Shown here one piece after another: positions 52,614 to 61,102 of a stretch of 64,000 nucleotides of DNA. The DNA is from Martinezella lusitana (GTDB lineage: Bacteria > Pseudomonadota > Alphaproteobacteria > Rhizobiales > Rhizobiaceae): the NCBI RefSeq assembly GCF_900094565.1, contig NZ_FMAF01000014.1, forward strand, positions 62,001-126,000. Reading direction: 5' to 3'. A program made the translations under genes and the position numbers. Numbering within the stretch: position 1 is the first letter of the stretch; each line of letters starts with the position of its first letter. The notes beneath the pieces were generated by a model. It was not told where the DNA came from, searched no databases, and worked only from the letters and a program-made list of their open reading frames with translations.

Positions 52614-53963
52614 ATGGCTCAAAAACACGTCACCTTCGGTATCATGCTGCAAGGCCCAGGCGGCCACATGAATGCCTGGAAGCATCCGAGCGTCCCAGCT
52701 GATGCCAGCACCAATCTCAACTTTTTCGTCAAGACGGCCCGTAAGGCGGAAGAGTCCGGCATCGCCTTCGCCTTCGTCGCCGACGGCCTTTACATCAACG
52801 AGCAGTCGATCCCGCATTTCCTCAACCGGTTCGAGCCGCTGACCATCCTGTCGGCGCTTGCGGCCTTTACGACGAAGCTCGGCCTGGTCGGCACGGTTTC
52901 GACGTCCTACAGCGACCCCTTCACCATTGCCCGTCAGTTCGCCTCGCTCGACCTCATCAGCGGCGGCCGCGCCGGCTGGAATGCCGTAACCTCGCCGCTC
53001 GAAGGCTCCGGCCGCAACTACAGCCGAGAGCACCCCGAACACGAGCTGCGCTATGAGATCGCAGACGAATATCTCGATGCCACCAAGGGCCTGTGGGACT
53101 CCTGGGATGACGATGCCTTCCCGCGCAACCGCGAAACGGGCGTTTACGCCGACAAGGCCAAGCTGCATCGCCTGAATCACAAGGGGCGCTTCTTCCGTAT
53201 CGAAGGACCGCTGAATATCGGCCGATCCAGGCAAGGACAGCCCGTGGTCTTCCAGGCCGGTGCGTCCGATTCCGGCATCAAGCTTGCCGGCAAGCACGCC
53301 GATGCCGTCTTTACCAATGGCGGCCCGCTTGAGGATGCCAAGGTCTTCTACAAGCAAGTCAAGCAGAGCGCGATCGCCCATGGCCGCAGCGCGGCCAAGG
53401 TCGGCATTTTTCCCGGCATCGGCCCGATCGTCGGTGCGACGCAGGAGGAGGCGGAGGCCAAGTATCAGGAAATCCGCAATCTCGTTACAGTCGAAGAGGC
53501 GCTGGCCTATCTCGGTCGCTTCTTCGACCACCATGATTTCAGCGCCTATCCGCTGGACGAGCCATTTCCGGATCTCGGCGATATCGGCCGCAACAACTTC
53601 CGCGCCACGACCGATCGCATCAAGAAAACGGCGCGGGAGAAAGGGCTCACGCTTCGCGAAGTGGCGCTCGACGCCGCAACGCCCCGCACCGCCTTCATCG
53701 GGACTGCCGAACACATTGCCGATGAGATCATCCGCTGGGTGGATCAGGAAGGTGCCGACGGTTTCATCCTCGGCTTCCCGGTCATCGGGGAAGGCTTCGA
53801 CGACTTCGCCAAGCATGTCCTGCCGATCCTGACGAGGCGCGGCTATTTCGATCCAGAGCTGAAGGGCGAGACGCTGCGCGACCATCTCGGCCTGCCGTTC
53901 CGCGAGAGTCGTCATGTGGCGCAATCCGATCATATCGAACCTGCAAAGGCCGTTGGCGCCTGA
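52614..53963 (+). CDS. LLM-class monooxygenase, NtaA/SnaA/DszA family (YxeK/YtnJ-like)
   Basis: A 449-residue FMN-dependent monooxygenase of the NtaA/SnaA/DszA group. Markers: GIMLQGPGGHMNAWKHP near 9-25, TKLGLVGTVSTSYSDPFTIARQFASLDLISGGRAGWNAVTS near 85-125 and PVVFQAGASDSG near 211. In B. subtilis YxeK/YtnJ oxidise N-acetylated S-substituted cysteines, freeing the cysteine sulfur. AGGAGGA precedes the ATG at 52614. It is part of a tight operon with the deacylase and acetyltransferase genes. Confidence 0.9.
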   Translation: MAQKHVTFGIMLQGPGGHMNAWKHPSVPADASTNLNFFVKTARKAEESGIAFAFVADGLYINEQSIPHFLNRFEPLTILSALAAFTTKLGLVGTVSTSYSDPFTIARQFASLDLISGGRAGWNAVTSPLEGSGRNYSREHPEHELRYEIADEYLDATKGLWDSWDDDAFPRNRETGVYADKAKLHRLNHKGRFFRIEGPLNIGRSRQGQPVVFQAGASDSGIKLAGKHADAVFTNGGPLEDAKVFYKQVKQSAIAHGRSAAKVGIFPGIGPIVGATQEEAEAKYQEIRNLVTVEEALAYLGRFFDHHDFSAYPLDEPFPDLGDIGRNNFRATTDRIKKTAREKGLTLREVALDAATPRTAFIGTAEHIADEIIRWVDQEGADGFILGFPVIGEGFDDFAKHVLPILTRRGYFDPELKGETLRDHLGLPFRESRHVAQSDHIEPAKAVGA

Positions 53964-53979
53964 GCCCGGACCGATCCCC

Positions 53980-55179
53980 ATGAACGCCATCGTCAATACC
54001 GCTTCGCTCAATGATCCCGTCGAGAAAGGGATTGCCGCTTATCTCAACGAGGTTATCGCGCTGCGGCACGATCTCCATCAATACCCCGAACTGGCCTTTC
54101 AGGAGCACCGCACCTCCAAGCGGGTGGCATCGCTGCTGACCGACTGGGGCTATGAGGTCGCCACCGGCATAGCCGGAACCGGTGTCGTCGCCACCCTGAA
54201 GCGCGGCAATGGGCAGCGCAGTCTCGGCATCCGCGCCGACATGGATGCCCTGCCGATCGATGAGGCGACAGGGCTTGACTATGCGAGCAGCAATCCCGGT
54301 GTCATGCATGCCTGCGGCCATGACGGACACACGTCCATCCTGCTCGCCGCCGCGCGCTATCTCGCCGAAAGCAGCCAGTTCAACGGCACGCTTCGGCTGA
54401 TCTTCCAGCCGGCTGAAGAGATCGGCGCGGGCGCCCGCAAGATGCTGTCGGAAGGGCTTTTCGATCGCTTTCCGGTCGAGGCCGTCTTTGGCCTGCACAA
54501 TTGGCCCGGTGTTCCCGAGGGGCAGTTCGGCTTCGTTGCCGGTCCTGCCATGGCCTCCGTCGACCAGGCTGTGATCAAGATCGTCGGCAAGGGCGGTCAT
54601 GGCGCCGAGCCGCATAGGGCTGTCGACCCCGTGCTGGCGTCGGCTTCCTTCATCACGGCTCTGCAGAGCGTGGTCTCGCGCAACATCGACCCGCAGGACA
54701 TGGCTGTTGCGACTGTGGGCTCGATTCATGCCGGCTCCGCATCGAACGTCATTCCGGAAAGCGTGGAGTTGAAGCTCACCATGCGCGCCTTCAGCGAACA
54801 GGTGCGCGTGACGCTTCAGGAGCGTATCCCCGCGCTTGCCCGCGCGCAGGCGGAAAGTTTTGGCGCGGTGGCGGAGGTCAACTATCGCCTGGGCTTTCCA
54901 GCGCTGGTCAACCATGCCGACGAGACTGCTTTTGCCCGCGGCGTGGCAGTGCAGGCGCTTGGCCCGGCTGCCGTCGAAGCGGATTTCCGGCCGCGCACGG
55001 CAAGCGAAGATTTTGCGTTCCTGCTGGAGGCCAAACCCGGAAGCTACCTCTTCGTTGGCAATGGCGACAGCGCCCCGCTGCACAGCGCCCAATACAATTT
55101 CAATGACGCCATCATCGCGCCCGCCGCCCGCTACTGGGTGCGGCTCGCCGAAACTTTCCTCGCGGATGACAACAGGTGA
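53980..55179 (+). CDS. M20D N-acyl amino acid amidohydrolase (YxeP/SndA-like)
   Basis: A 399-residue M20D metallopeptidase of the hippurate hydrolase/YxeP group. Metal residues: MHACGHDGHTS (Cys and two His, about 106-116), PAEE (E145-E146 region), GLHNWPG near 170 and a conserved HGAEPHRAVDP near 206. It would deacetylate N-acetylcysteine-type products. It follows the NtaA-like monooxygenase and precedes a GNAT gene. The start at 53980 gives MNAIVNTASL. Confidence 0.9.
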   Translation: MNAIVNTASLNDPVEKGIAAYLNEVIALRHDLHQYPELAFQEHRTSKRVASLLTDWGYEVATGIAGTGVVATLKRGNGQRSLGIRADMDALPIDEATGLDYASSNPGVMHACGHDGHTSILLAAARYLAESSQFNGTLRLIFQPAEEIGAGARKMLSEGLFDRFPVEAVFGLHNWPGVPEGQFGFVAGPAMASVDQAVIKIVGKGGHGAEPHRAVDPVLASASFITALQSVVSRNIDPQDMAVATVGSIHAGSASNVIPESVELKLTMRAFSEQVRVTLQERIPALARAQAESFGAVAEVNYRLGFPALVNHADETAFARGVAVQALGPAAVEADFRPRTASEDFAFLLEAKPGSYLFVGNGDSAPLHSAQYNFNDAIIAPAARYWVRLAETFLADDNR

Positions 55180-55187
55180 CGAACGAC

Positions 55188-55736
55188 ATGAGCGACACGT
55201 TTCTTTATACGACCACGCTGGACCCGCGCGCCAAGCCGCTGATCGACGAATTGATTTTCGAATATGACAGCCGTTACGGCAACTATTTCAACGCCGACGG
55301 CGCAGCCGCCGAATTGAACCGCTATCCGCCGGAGGCCTTCGCGCCGCCGAACGGCAATTTCCTGCTTCTCGTGCGTAACGGCGAGACGATCGGCGGCGGG
55401 GCATTCAAGCGCTATGACGACCGGACCGCCGAGTTCAAGCGTATCTGGACGCGGCATGACCTCCGGCGTCAGGGGTTGGCGCGCAAGCTTCTGGTCGAGC
55501 TTGAGGAGCAGGCCGCGCGGCAAGGCTATAAGCGCATCTACCTGACGACCGGTTTCCGCCAACCGGAGGCCGTTGGCCTCTATCTGAACAACGGCTACAC
55601 CGCTCTCTTCGATACGTCAGTCGATCCTGAAATCTACAAGAGCCTGCCTTTCGAGAAGGACGTCAGCCATCTGGCGCCATCCTATTCAGCCAAGACCTCC
55701 GGATCGCAGCAGCGGCTGGCCGCCACCGGACGCTGA
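55188..55736 (+). CDS. GNAT N-acetyltransferase (YxeL/SnaB-like)
   Basis: A 182-residue GNAT enzyme beginning MSDTFLYTTT, with acetyl-CoA-binding RHDLRRQGLARKLL (about residues 89-102) and QPEAVGLYLNNGY near 125. By context it would N-acetylate S-modified cysteine, the first step of the pathway. The ATG at 55188 follows AGGTGA; a GTG at 55176 overlaps the deacylase stop and is the alternative. The C-terminal 35 residues extend beyond the usual GNAT core. Confidence 0.87.
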   Translation: MSDTFLYTTTLDPRAKPLIDELIFEYDSRYGNYFNADGAAAELNRYPPEAFAPPNGNFLLLVRNGETIGGGAFKRYDDRTAEFKRIWTRHDLRRQGLARKLLVELEEQAARQGYKRIYLTTGFRQPEAVGLYLNNGYTALFDTSVDPEIYKSLPFEKDVSHLAPSYSAKTSGSQQRLAATGR

Positions 55737-55776
55737 CGGCGGATTGAAGCAACGATAATCACAAGGGGCAAGCATC

Positions 55777-57561
55777 ATGGCATTGACAACGGATTTTGCG
55801 GGTATCGATCCCGCCGCCGGAACAAACGAGACGCAGACTGATTATGCCCGCTATCGTATCGTGCCGGCACGGCATCCCGGACGTACCGCCGGGACGATCT
55901 TTGCCGCCTTCGTTCTTGCCGCCGTCCTCTATTCCACCTTCACCAATCCCCGCTGGGGGTGGGGGGTGTTCGCCGAGTGGTTCTTTGCCGAGCCGGTGCT
56001 GGTGGGCCTCGGCAGGACGTTGCTTCTGACCGCACTCGCGGCCGTTTCCGGCTCCATCCTCGGCACAGCCCTGGCTCTGGCCCGCGTGTCGAAATCGCCG
56101 CTGCTTTCCGGTCTCTCCTGGGGCTATATCTGGCTGTTGCGCTCGATCCCCATGATCGTGCTGCTGCTCGTGCTCAACAATCTCGGCTATCTCTACGAGA
56201 CGATCTCCGTCGGCATCCCCTTTACCGACAAGGTGTTGTTCGACTATCCAACGACGCAACTCCTGACGCCGTTTGCGGCGGCCTTCCTCGGGCTGACACT
56301 GAACCAATCGGCCTTCTTCGCAGAAATCGTTCGCGGCGGCATCCTGTCGGTCGACCAGGGGCAGCTGGAAGCCGCGGCCGCGCTTGGCCTGCCGCGCCGA
56401 CGTCAGGCGTTCCGCATCGTTCTGCCGCAGGCCATGCGCTCCATCCTTCCCACAGGCTTCAACGAGATCATCGGTCTCGCCAAGAGCACATCCATGGTCT
56501 ACGTGCTGGCCCTGCCGGAACTCTTCTACACGGTGCAGGTCATCTACCGCCGCAATCTGGAGGTCATCCCGCTGCTGATGGTGGCGACGGTCTGGTATCT
56601 CGTCATCATGACGGTTCTGTCGATCGCCCAGCACTATATCGAGCGCTATTTTTCCCGCGGCGCGCTGCGCAATCCGACCCCATTGCCATTCCAGGCTTTC
56701 TTCCAGCGCTTCCGCCGCCCGCTGCCTGTCGCTGCCACGAGCGCCGGGGTGGACACCGGGACGCTGACCACTTTTCGGAGCGTAACGGGTCTTCGCGCCA
56801 AGGGCGGTGCGGTGCGTATTCACGGCATATCGAAGAGCTTTGGCACGTTGAAAGTGCTCGACAATATCGAGCTCAGCCTGCCGGCCGGAAGCGTGACCGC
56901 CATTATCGGCCCATCCGGCTCGGGAAAGTCGACGCTGTTGCGCTCCATCAATCATCTGGAGCGTGTCGATAATGGCTTCATCTCGGTGGACGGCGAGCTT
57001 GTCGGCTATACCCAGAAGGGCGAGGTGCTCTACGAGCTGAAGGAGAAGGACATCCTGAAGCGCCGGACCGATATCGGCATGGTCTTTCAGAGCTTCAATC
57101 TCTTCCCGCATCTGACCGTTCTGGAAAACCTCATTGAGGCGCCGATCCAGGTGCGTGGTCAGAGCCGGCACGAGGCCGTGGCCTTTGCCCGGGAACTGTT
57201 GGCACGGGTCGGCCTCAGCGACAAGATCGATGCTTATCCCCGCCAGCTTTCCGGCGGCCAGCAGCAGCGTGTGGCCATCGCCCGCGCCCTGGCGCTTCGC
57301 CCGAAGGTGTTGCTGTTCGATGAGCCGACTTCGGCGCTTGACCCGGAACTTGTCGGCGAAGTGCTCGACGTGATCAAGGAGCTCGCCCGCACCGGGACGA
57401 CATTGGTCATCGTCACCCACGAGATCGGCTTTGCCCGAGAGGTTGCCGATACCGTCGTCTTCATGGAAGGCGGCCACATTATCGAGGCGGGATCGCCGAC
57501 GCAGATCATCAACGATGCGAGGCATCCGCGCACGCGCGAATTCCTCGCCAAGGTTCTCTAG
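55777..57561 (+). CDS. Permease-ATPase fusion of an amino-acid ABC importer
   Basis: A 594-residue fusion. Residues 35-295 are a polar amino-acid permease with an EAA loop at 196-220 (QLEAAAALGLPRRRQ...LPQAM). Residues 345-594 are an ATPase with Walker A GPSGSGKS (378-385), LSGGQQQRVAIARAL and LLFDEPTSALDP. In most importers these are separate (YxeN/YxeO, TcyL/M/N). A homodimer would make a complete transporter core. It uses the two binding proteins encoded immediately downstream. The likely cargo is cystine or an S-substituted cysteine, by context. Confidence 0.92.
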   Translation: MALTTDFAGIDPAAGTNETQTDYARYRIVPARHPGRTAGTIFAAFVLAAVLYSTFTNPRWGWGVFAEWFFAEPVLVGLGRTLLLTALAAVSGSILGTALALARVSKSPLLSGLSWGYIWLLRSIPMIVLLLVLNNLGYLYETISVGIPFTDKVLFDYPTTQLLTPFAAAFLGLTLNQSAFFAEIVRGGILSVDQGQLEAAAALGLPRRRQAFRIVLPQAMRSILPTGFNEIIGLAKSTSMVYVLALPELFYTVQVIYRRNLEVIPLLMVATVWYLVIMTVLSIAQHYIERYFSRGALRNPTPLPFQAFFQRFRRPLPVAATSAGVDTGTLTTFRSVTGLRAKGGAVRIHGISKSFGTLKVLDNIELSLPAGSVTAIIGPSGSGKSTLLRSINHLERVDNGFISVDGELVGYTQKGEVLYELKEKDILKRRTDIGMVFQSFNLFPHLTVLENLIEAPIQVRGQSRHEAVAFARELLARVGLSDKIDAYPRQLSGGQQQRVAIARALALRPKVLLFDEPTSALDPELVGEVLDVIKELARTGTTLVIVTHEIGFAREVADTVVFMEGGHIIEAGSPTQIINDARHPRTREFLAKVL

Positions 57562-57653
57562 CAGACACAAGCTGGTGAAAAATGCCGGGCCGTGACGGGC
57601 ACTCGGATGATAACGACAAAAACAACAACTTTAAGATGAAATGGAGAAGAGGT

Positions 57654-58598
57654 ATGGCATTCTTTGATAGAGCAAAGTACGTGTTTGCCGGGGCCATCAC
57701 CGCTGTAGTGATGAGCGGCGCGGTCGCCAGTGCGGCCGAAAAATTCAACCTGAGCCCGGATACATCAAATCGCGTCAGGGCGGAGAAGGATGAAGCGGCA
57801 ATCAAGGCGATCGCACCCGGCTTCAAATTCGTCAATCCCGGCAAATTCACGGTGGCGATCAACCCCTGGGATCCACCAATCGCAACCTACGCCACCGATG
57901 CGAAGACCGTTGTCGGCGCTGACCCGGACATAGCACAACTGCTCGCCGATTCCCTTGGTCTCCAGCTCGAGCTCGTGCCAGTTGCCTGGGAGGATTGGCC
58001 GCTCGGCGTCTCCTCCGGCAAGTATGATGCCGTGATCTCCAACGTGACGGTTACCGAGGAGCGCAAGCTGAAATTCGACTTTTCCACCTATCGCAGGGAC
58101 GTGCTCGGGTTCTACGTGAAGGCCGACAGCAAGATCACCGAGATCAAGGAGCCCAAGGATGTCGCGGGTCTCAAGGTGATCACCGGAGCCGGCACCAACC
58201 AGGAGAAGATCATTCTCGAATGGGACCGGCAGAACGTGGCGGCCGGCTTGAAGCCGATCGACGTGCAGTATTACGACGATCGCGCCGCCGCCGATCTCGC
58301 CCTGCAGTCGGGTCGTGCCGATGTCGAGTTCAATCCGAACGCGACGCAGGCCTACAAGGCCGCCATCAACGGCACAAGGAAGCTCGTCGGCACCGTCTCG
58401 GGCGGTTGGCCGCTCACGGCTGAAATCGCTGTCACGACTAAGAAGGGCGCTGGTCTCGGCGACGCCCTCACGCTCGCTATCAATGATCGGATCAAGGACG
58501 GCAAATACGGCGAAGTGTTGAAGCACTGGAGCCTGACCGCCGAGGCGGTCGATCAATCCAAGACCAACCCTGCGGGCCTGCCGAAAAGCGGTTCGTAA
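57654..58598 (+). CDS. Amino-acid ABC binding protein (SBP family 3), copy 1
   Basis: A 314-residue periplasmic binding protein. Signal peptide: MAFFDRAKYVFAGAITAVVMSG..., cleaved after ASA. Family 3 features: TVVGADPDIAQLLADSLGLQLELVPVAWEDW near 80-110, GKYDAVISNVTVTEERKLKFDFSTYRRD near 118-145 and GAGTNQEKI near 178. The start at 57654 follows GGAGAAG. A hairpin follows. The next gene is a clear paralogue, as with TcyJ/TcyK of B. subtilis, suggesting two ligand specificities for one transporter. Confidence 0.92.
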   Translation: MAFFDRAKYVFAGAITAVVMSGAVASAAEKFNLSPDTSNRVRAEKDEAAIKAIAPGFKFVNPGKFTVAINPWDPPIATYATDAKTVVGADPDIAQLLADSLGLQLELVPVAWEDWPLGVSSGKYDAVISNVTVTEERKLKFDFSTYRRDVLGFYVKADSKITEIKEPKDVAGLKVITGAGTNQEKIILEWDRQNVAAGLKPIDVQYYDDRAAADLALQSGRADVEFNPNATQAYKAAINGTRKLVGTVSGGWPLTAEIAVTTKKGAGLGDALTLAINDRIKDGKYGEVLKHWSLTAEAVDQSKTNPAGLPKSGS

Positions 58599-58608
58599 TG
58601 TTGGTCGA

Positions 58609-58643
58609 GCGGACCGGCGTTGGTGGGGCCCGCGCCGGTCCGC
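58609..58643 (+). terminator. Intercistronic hairpin between twin binding-protein genes
   Basis: A perfect 11-bp stem (58609-58619 with 58633-58643) with a 13-base loop, GC-rich. No T-run follows. It lies between the two SBP3 genes and may stabilise the upstream message. Confidence 0.6.
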
Positions 58644-58676
58644 CCCCCATTCATCTGTTATGGAGATACAGAGTTC

Positions 58677-59615
58677 GTGACGATCCATCCCAGCTTCAGA
58701 ACCATGCTTGCCGCCTTGGTGGCGACTGCCTTGATCGGCTTTGGCCCGGTGAAGGCATCCGACGACTTCGACCTCAGTCCACAACAGCCCGGACGTGTCC
58801 GTGCGGCAAAGAACGATGCGGCGATTGCCGCCATTCCCAGGGGCTTCAAGTTTGTGACGCCGGGCACATTCACCGTGGCTGTCGCCCCCGGCGGGCCACC
58901 GCTTGCGACCTACGCGACGGATGCCAAGACCGTCGTCGGTGCCGATCCTGACTACGCCTCCGCCATTGCCGATACGCTCGGCCTGAAGCTGGAACTCGTA
59001 CCCGTTGCCTGGATCGACTGGCCGCTCGGTCTGACCTCGGGCAAATACGATGCTGTCATCTCCAATGTCGGCGTCACCGAGCAGCGCAAGGAGAAGTTCG
59101 ATTTCTCCACCTATCGCCAGGGTCTGCACGGCTTCTTCGTCAAGACCGACAGCAAGGTCGCGTCGATCAATGAACCCAAGGATGCTGCCGGCCTCAGGAT
59201 CATCGTCGGCGCAGGCACCAATCAGGAACGGATCCTGCTGAAATGGAGCGATGAGGACGTCCAGGCCGGCCTGAAGCCGATCGAATTGCAATATTACGAC
59301 GACGATGCCGCGAGCCTTCTGGCTCTCCAGTCGAACCGGGCCGACGTCATCGTGCAGCCACATGCCCAGCTCGTCTACATCGCTGCCCGGGACAAGAACA
59401 TCAAACGCGTGGGCACCTTGAGCGCGGGCTGGCCGGATCGTTCGGACGTCGCGATTACCACGCGCAAGGGCAGCGGCCTTGCGGCAGCGCTCACCACTGC
59501 CACGAACGGGCTGATCAACGACGGCACCTATGCCAAGATTCTAGACCACTGGCATCTCTCCGAGGAAGCCCTCGCGAAGTCGGAAACCAATCCGCCCGGC
59601 CTGCCGAAATATTGA
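58677..59615 (+). CDS. Amino-acid ABC binding protein (SBP family 3), copy 2
   Basis: A 312-residue paralogue of the preceding gene; more than half the aligned residues look identical by eye (for example TVVGADPD, LELVPVAW, GKYDAVISNV). Signal region near residues 8-27, cleaved after KAS. I use a GTG start at 58677 with GGAG upstream; a frame from 58620 overlaps the hairpin. Ligand-side differences (YRQGLHGFFVKT against YRRDVLGFYVKA) suggest altered specificity. It is followed by a monooxygenase gene 12 bases away. Confidence 0.9.
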   Translation: MTIHPSFRTMLAALVATALIGFGPVKASDDFDLSPQQPGRVRAAKNDAAIAAIPRGFKFVTPGTFTVAVAPGGPPLATYATDAKTVVGADPDYASAIADTLGLKLELVPVAWIDWPLGLTSGKYDAVISNVGVTEQRKEKFDFSTYRQGLHGFFVKTDSKVASINEPKDAAGLRIIVGAGTNQERILLKWSDEDVQAGLKPIELQYYDDDAASLLALQSNRADVIVQPHAQLVYIAARDKNIKRVGTLSAGWPDRSDVAITTRKGSGLAAALTTATNGLINDGTYAKILDHWHLSEEALAKSETNPPGLPKY

Positions 59616-59627
59616 GGAGATAGCCGA

Positions 59628-60668
59628 ATGAGCCATCCAGCCCCATCGATCAGCCACATCGGCTTTCTCACACCGGGCAACTATCCCGATGAGGATCCTT
59701 TAGCTGGCCTGGAGCAGACCTTGCAGCTTCTCGAGCATGGCGAGCAGAGGGGATTCGACAGCGCCTGGGTGCGCCAGCGGCATCTCGAGCCCGGCATCTC
59801 CTCGGCAAGCGCTTTTCTTGCGGCGGCAACGCAGCGGACGCGCCATATCGAACTCGGGACGGCCGTCATTCCGATCGGCTACGAAAGCCCGTATCGTCTC
59901 GCCGAGGATCTCGCGACCGTGGATGTCCTGTCGCGCGGACGATTGAACATCGGGCTGAGCGCGGGTCGCCCCTTGCATGCCGACCTGATTGGTCCTCTCG
60001 CCTTTGATGGCGATTGGGAAAGCCACGATTTTTCCCATCAGAGGGTGCTGCGCTTTGCCGGCAATCTGCGCGGGGCCTATATCGGCGATCAGCATACACT
60101 CATCAAGACGCCCTTCGGTCCGCAGCGTCCGCGTCTCCAGCCCTATGCGAAGGGACTGATCGATCGCATCTGGTATGGTGGCGGCTCGTTGCGTTCCGCG
60201 GCCTGGGCCGGCAAGAACGGCTTTAATCTTCTGATCGGCAATGTAACGACGGGCGAAGAGACCGACGATTTCTTCGTGGCGCAATCGCGGCAGCTGGAGA
60301 CCTATCGCGCTTCCGGCGGCGAGACGAGACGGGTGGCGCTCGGTCGCGTCATCGTTCCGTTCGACAGCGCCGACGCCATCACGCGCAAGCGCTATACCGA
60401 TTATGCCGCCGGCCGCTACGAGCGAACGCTTTCACCGCAGGGGGAACGCCGAACGCTTTTCGCGCGCGACCTGGTCGGCTCGTCGGACGAGATTCTCGAA
60501 CGTCTCCACGCCGATCCGGTCCTGCCCTATGTCAGCGAGTTCCGGCTGGAACTGCCGTACGAATTTCACGACGAAGAATATCGGCAAATCCTCCATGATT
60601 TCGTGACGATTATCGCACCTGGGTTGGGATGGAAGGCGGCGCCCCTCCTGCGCCGGTCAGCAACTTGA
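59628..60668 (+). CDS. LLM-class flavin-dependent oxidoreductase
   Basis: A 346-residue luciferase-like protein: HIGFLTPGNYPDEDP near 10, HIELGTAVIPIGYESPYRLAEDLATVDVLSRGRLNIGLSAG near 73-113 and DRIWYGGGSLRSAAWAGKNGFNLLIGN near 178. It ends the operon with acetyltransferase, deacylase and importer genes, so it probably acts on a related S-substituted substrate. GAGGAGA precedes the ATG. A strong hairpin terminator follows at 60692-60727. Confidence 0.87.
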   Translation: MSHPAPSISHIGFLTPGNYPDEDPLAGLEQTLQLLEHGEQRGFDSAWVRQRHLEPGISSASAFLAAATQRTRHIELGTAVIPIGYESPYRLAEDLATVDVLSRGRLNIGLSAGRPLHADLIGPLAFDGDWESHDFSHQRVLRFAGNLRGAYIGDQHTLIKTPFGPQRPRLQPYAKGLIDRIWYGGGSLRSAAWAGKNGFNLLIGNVTTGEETDDFFVAQSRQLETYRASGGETRRVALGRVIVPFDSADAITRKRYTDYAAGRYERTLSPQGERRTLFARDLVGSSDEILERLHADPVLPYVSEFRLELPYEFHDEEYRQILHDFVTIIAPGLGWKAAPLLRRSAT

Positions 60669-60691
60669 TCGTCACAGGGTCGCATATCCGA

Positions 60692-60727
60692 GGAAGGGAT
60701 CGGCGGGAGCACACGCCGATCCGTTCT
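60692..60727 (+). terminator. Terminator at the end of the organosulfur operon
   Basis: A perfect 9-bp stem (60697-60705 with 60714-60722) and an 8-base loop. The stem extends by three further pairs after one mismatch. It follows the last operon gene by about 25 bases. Confidence 0.7.
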
Positions 60728-61102
60728 TCCATGTGGGTCAGCGATCATTCAGGTCTGAATGGCCCGAGGCTGGATGCTGCATGATGTGCATCCAGGCCAT
60801 AAATGGCGCAGGGCCTCGATGGTGAGGATGTCGCCCGGCGCACGGTGCGTGGGGCGCGCGCCAAGAAGTGATTGTTTTCTTTCAATTCATTTCCCCGTTT
60901 TGCCGAGATTTATGTTGGCTTTTAGTTTCGCGTTTTGCGCTTGTTGCGGTCAGGCAACAGATGTCGGCGCGAATTTCTCGCTCGGTGGCAAGAAGTCGAT
61001 GGCTGCGAGGAACGCGTTTAGATATGTTTCTTTGATATCAGCGAGATTTTAAGGACTTTCGTCTACATTTCTTTCGATTTGGGTACTATTCTCGGTGTTC
61101 AA
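60728..61102. other. Intergenic region before the diguanylate cyclase
   Basis: About 375 bases with no convincing coding frame. A 97-codon frame at 60759-61052 is Cys/Arg-rich and lacks a ribosome binding site. No RNA gene is recognised. The promoter of the diguanylate cyclase gene presumably lies near 61030-61090, where the sequence is AT-rich. Confidence 0.5.

Noticed and set aside
52608..54011. 467-codon minus-strand frame opposite the NtaA-like gene
   Set aside because: The plus strand encodes recognisable monooxygenase motifs and lies in an operon; the minus frame has antisense composition.
55759..57570. 603-codon minus-strand frame opposite the transporter fusion
   Set aside because: It is a mirror of the permease-ATPase gene; no domain or ribosome binding site is visible.
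60759..61052. 97-codon plus-strand frame
   Set aside because: There is no ribosome binding site, the composition is Cys/Arg-rich and unlike neighbouring genes, and no domain is recognised.
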